Assembly: GCA_025353985.1 (NCBI GenBank)
Contig: JANXNT010000974.1
Location: forward strand, 1 to 6,453
Source: Limnoglobus sp.
Lineage (GTDB): Bacteria; Planctomycetota; Planctomycetia; Gemmatales; Gemmataceae
Reading direction: 5' to 3'
Length of the DNA stretch: 6,453 bases
The notes under the pieces are model-generated. The model did not search any database, was not told the origin of the DNA, and worked only from the letters and a program-made list of their open reading frames with translations. A program made the position numbers and the translations under genes. Positions 6,378-6,453 of the stretch are shown piece after piece; position 1 is the first letter of the stretch, and every line of letters starts with the position of its first letter.

Positions 6378-6428
6378 TCGGATCGTATTTTGCTTCACAC
6401 TCACTTCAAACAACAAACCGGCTTAACG
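6378..6428 (-). promoter_or_regulatory. Spacer between the two REP-like elements, possible promoter of the small membrane operon
   Basis: This 51-bp spacer is the most AT-rich part of the region upstream of ATG 6338. On minus, TTGTTT is followed after 17 bases by AAATAC, a poor match to -35 and -10 boxes. If transcription starts here, the left hairpin would be at the very 5' end of the transcript. The call is weak and rests mainly on position. Confidence 0.2.
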
Positions 6429-6453
6429 ACGGCACATGGAATGTGCCTGCTAC
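6429..6453 (-). repeat. REP-like element, right copy in inverted orientation
   Basis: On minus this reads GTAG, CA, GGCACATTCCATGTGCC (6447-6431), GT. It matches the left copy at 24 of 25 positions. The single difference is in the two-base linker, so GTAG and the hairpin are exactly conserved. It reaches the last base of the window and may continue beyond it. With the left copy, and a 51-bp spacer (6378-6428), it forms an inverted pair like a REPIN or BIME. Confidence 0.8.

Noticed and set aside
6339..6416. Longer N-terminus of the small charged membrane protein starting at ATG 6416
   Set aside because: It would translate the REP-like hairpin, while ATG 6338 has its own Shine-Dalgarno and gives a natural Lys-rich start.

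Overview
The window looks like chromosomal DNA of a planctomycete, probably of the Gemmata group (Planctomycetota). This is inferred from gene content: a DUF1559 prepilin-like protein with the H-X9-DG signature, and a secreted PQQ-type beta-propeller protein that begins with a 'DWPQ...GP.RDG' motif after its signal peptide. Both are protein types greatly expanded in that phylum. The base composition is moderately GC-rich. I see no phage genes, transposase genes, rRNA, tRNA or CRISPR array.

Layout. The left part is a divergent pair. A tandem-GNAT acetyltransferase reads leftward out of the window from a GTG at 844, and the secreted beta-propeller protein reads rightward from 942. The tRNA-dihydrouridine synthase gene (dusB, 2224-3336) follows in the same direction, 52 bp further on. 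It converges with a leftward DUF1559 / H-X9-DG gene (4331-3346), leaving only 9 bp between the two stop codons. The DUF1559 gene is broken by a one-base-type frameshift near 3874-3880.

The right part is leftward: two small single-span membrane proteins (6338-6078 and 6058-5600) that look like paralogues, then prmC (5480-4605), the release-factor glutamine methyltransferase. With dusB, prmC makes the window a mix of translation housekeeping genes and planctomycete envelope or secreted proteins. The neighbouring genes do not form an obvious single pathway.

The most interesting structure is non-coding. (1) Between the second small membrane gene and prmC, at 5490-5601, lies a degenerate array with a strict 7-base period (type ACTCRCC). 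Five units lie on the minus strand and ten on the plus strand, facing each other across a 7-base centre. (2) At 6353-6453 lies a pair of 25-bp elements in inverted orientation that match at 24 of 25 positions. Each starts with GTAG and holds a perfect 7-bp hairpin. This is the architecture of REP elements and REPINs mobilised by RAYT (Y1-type) transposases. The left element sits only 14 bp upstream of a start codon. (3) The DUF1559 frameshift is either real gene decay or a one-base sequence error. I do not see a complete, previously undescribed protein system; the repeats are where a second look would pay.
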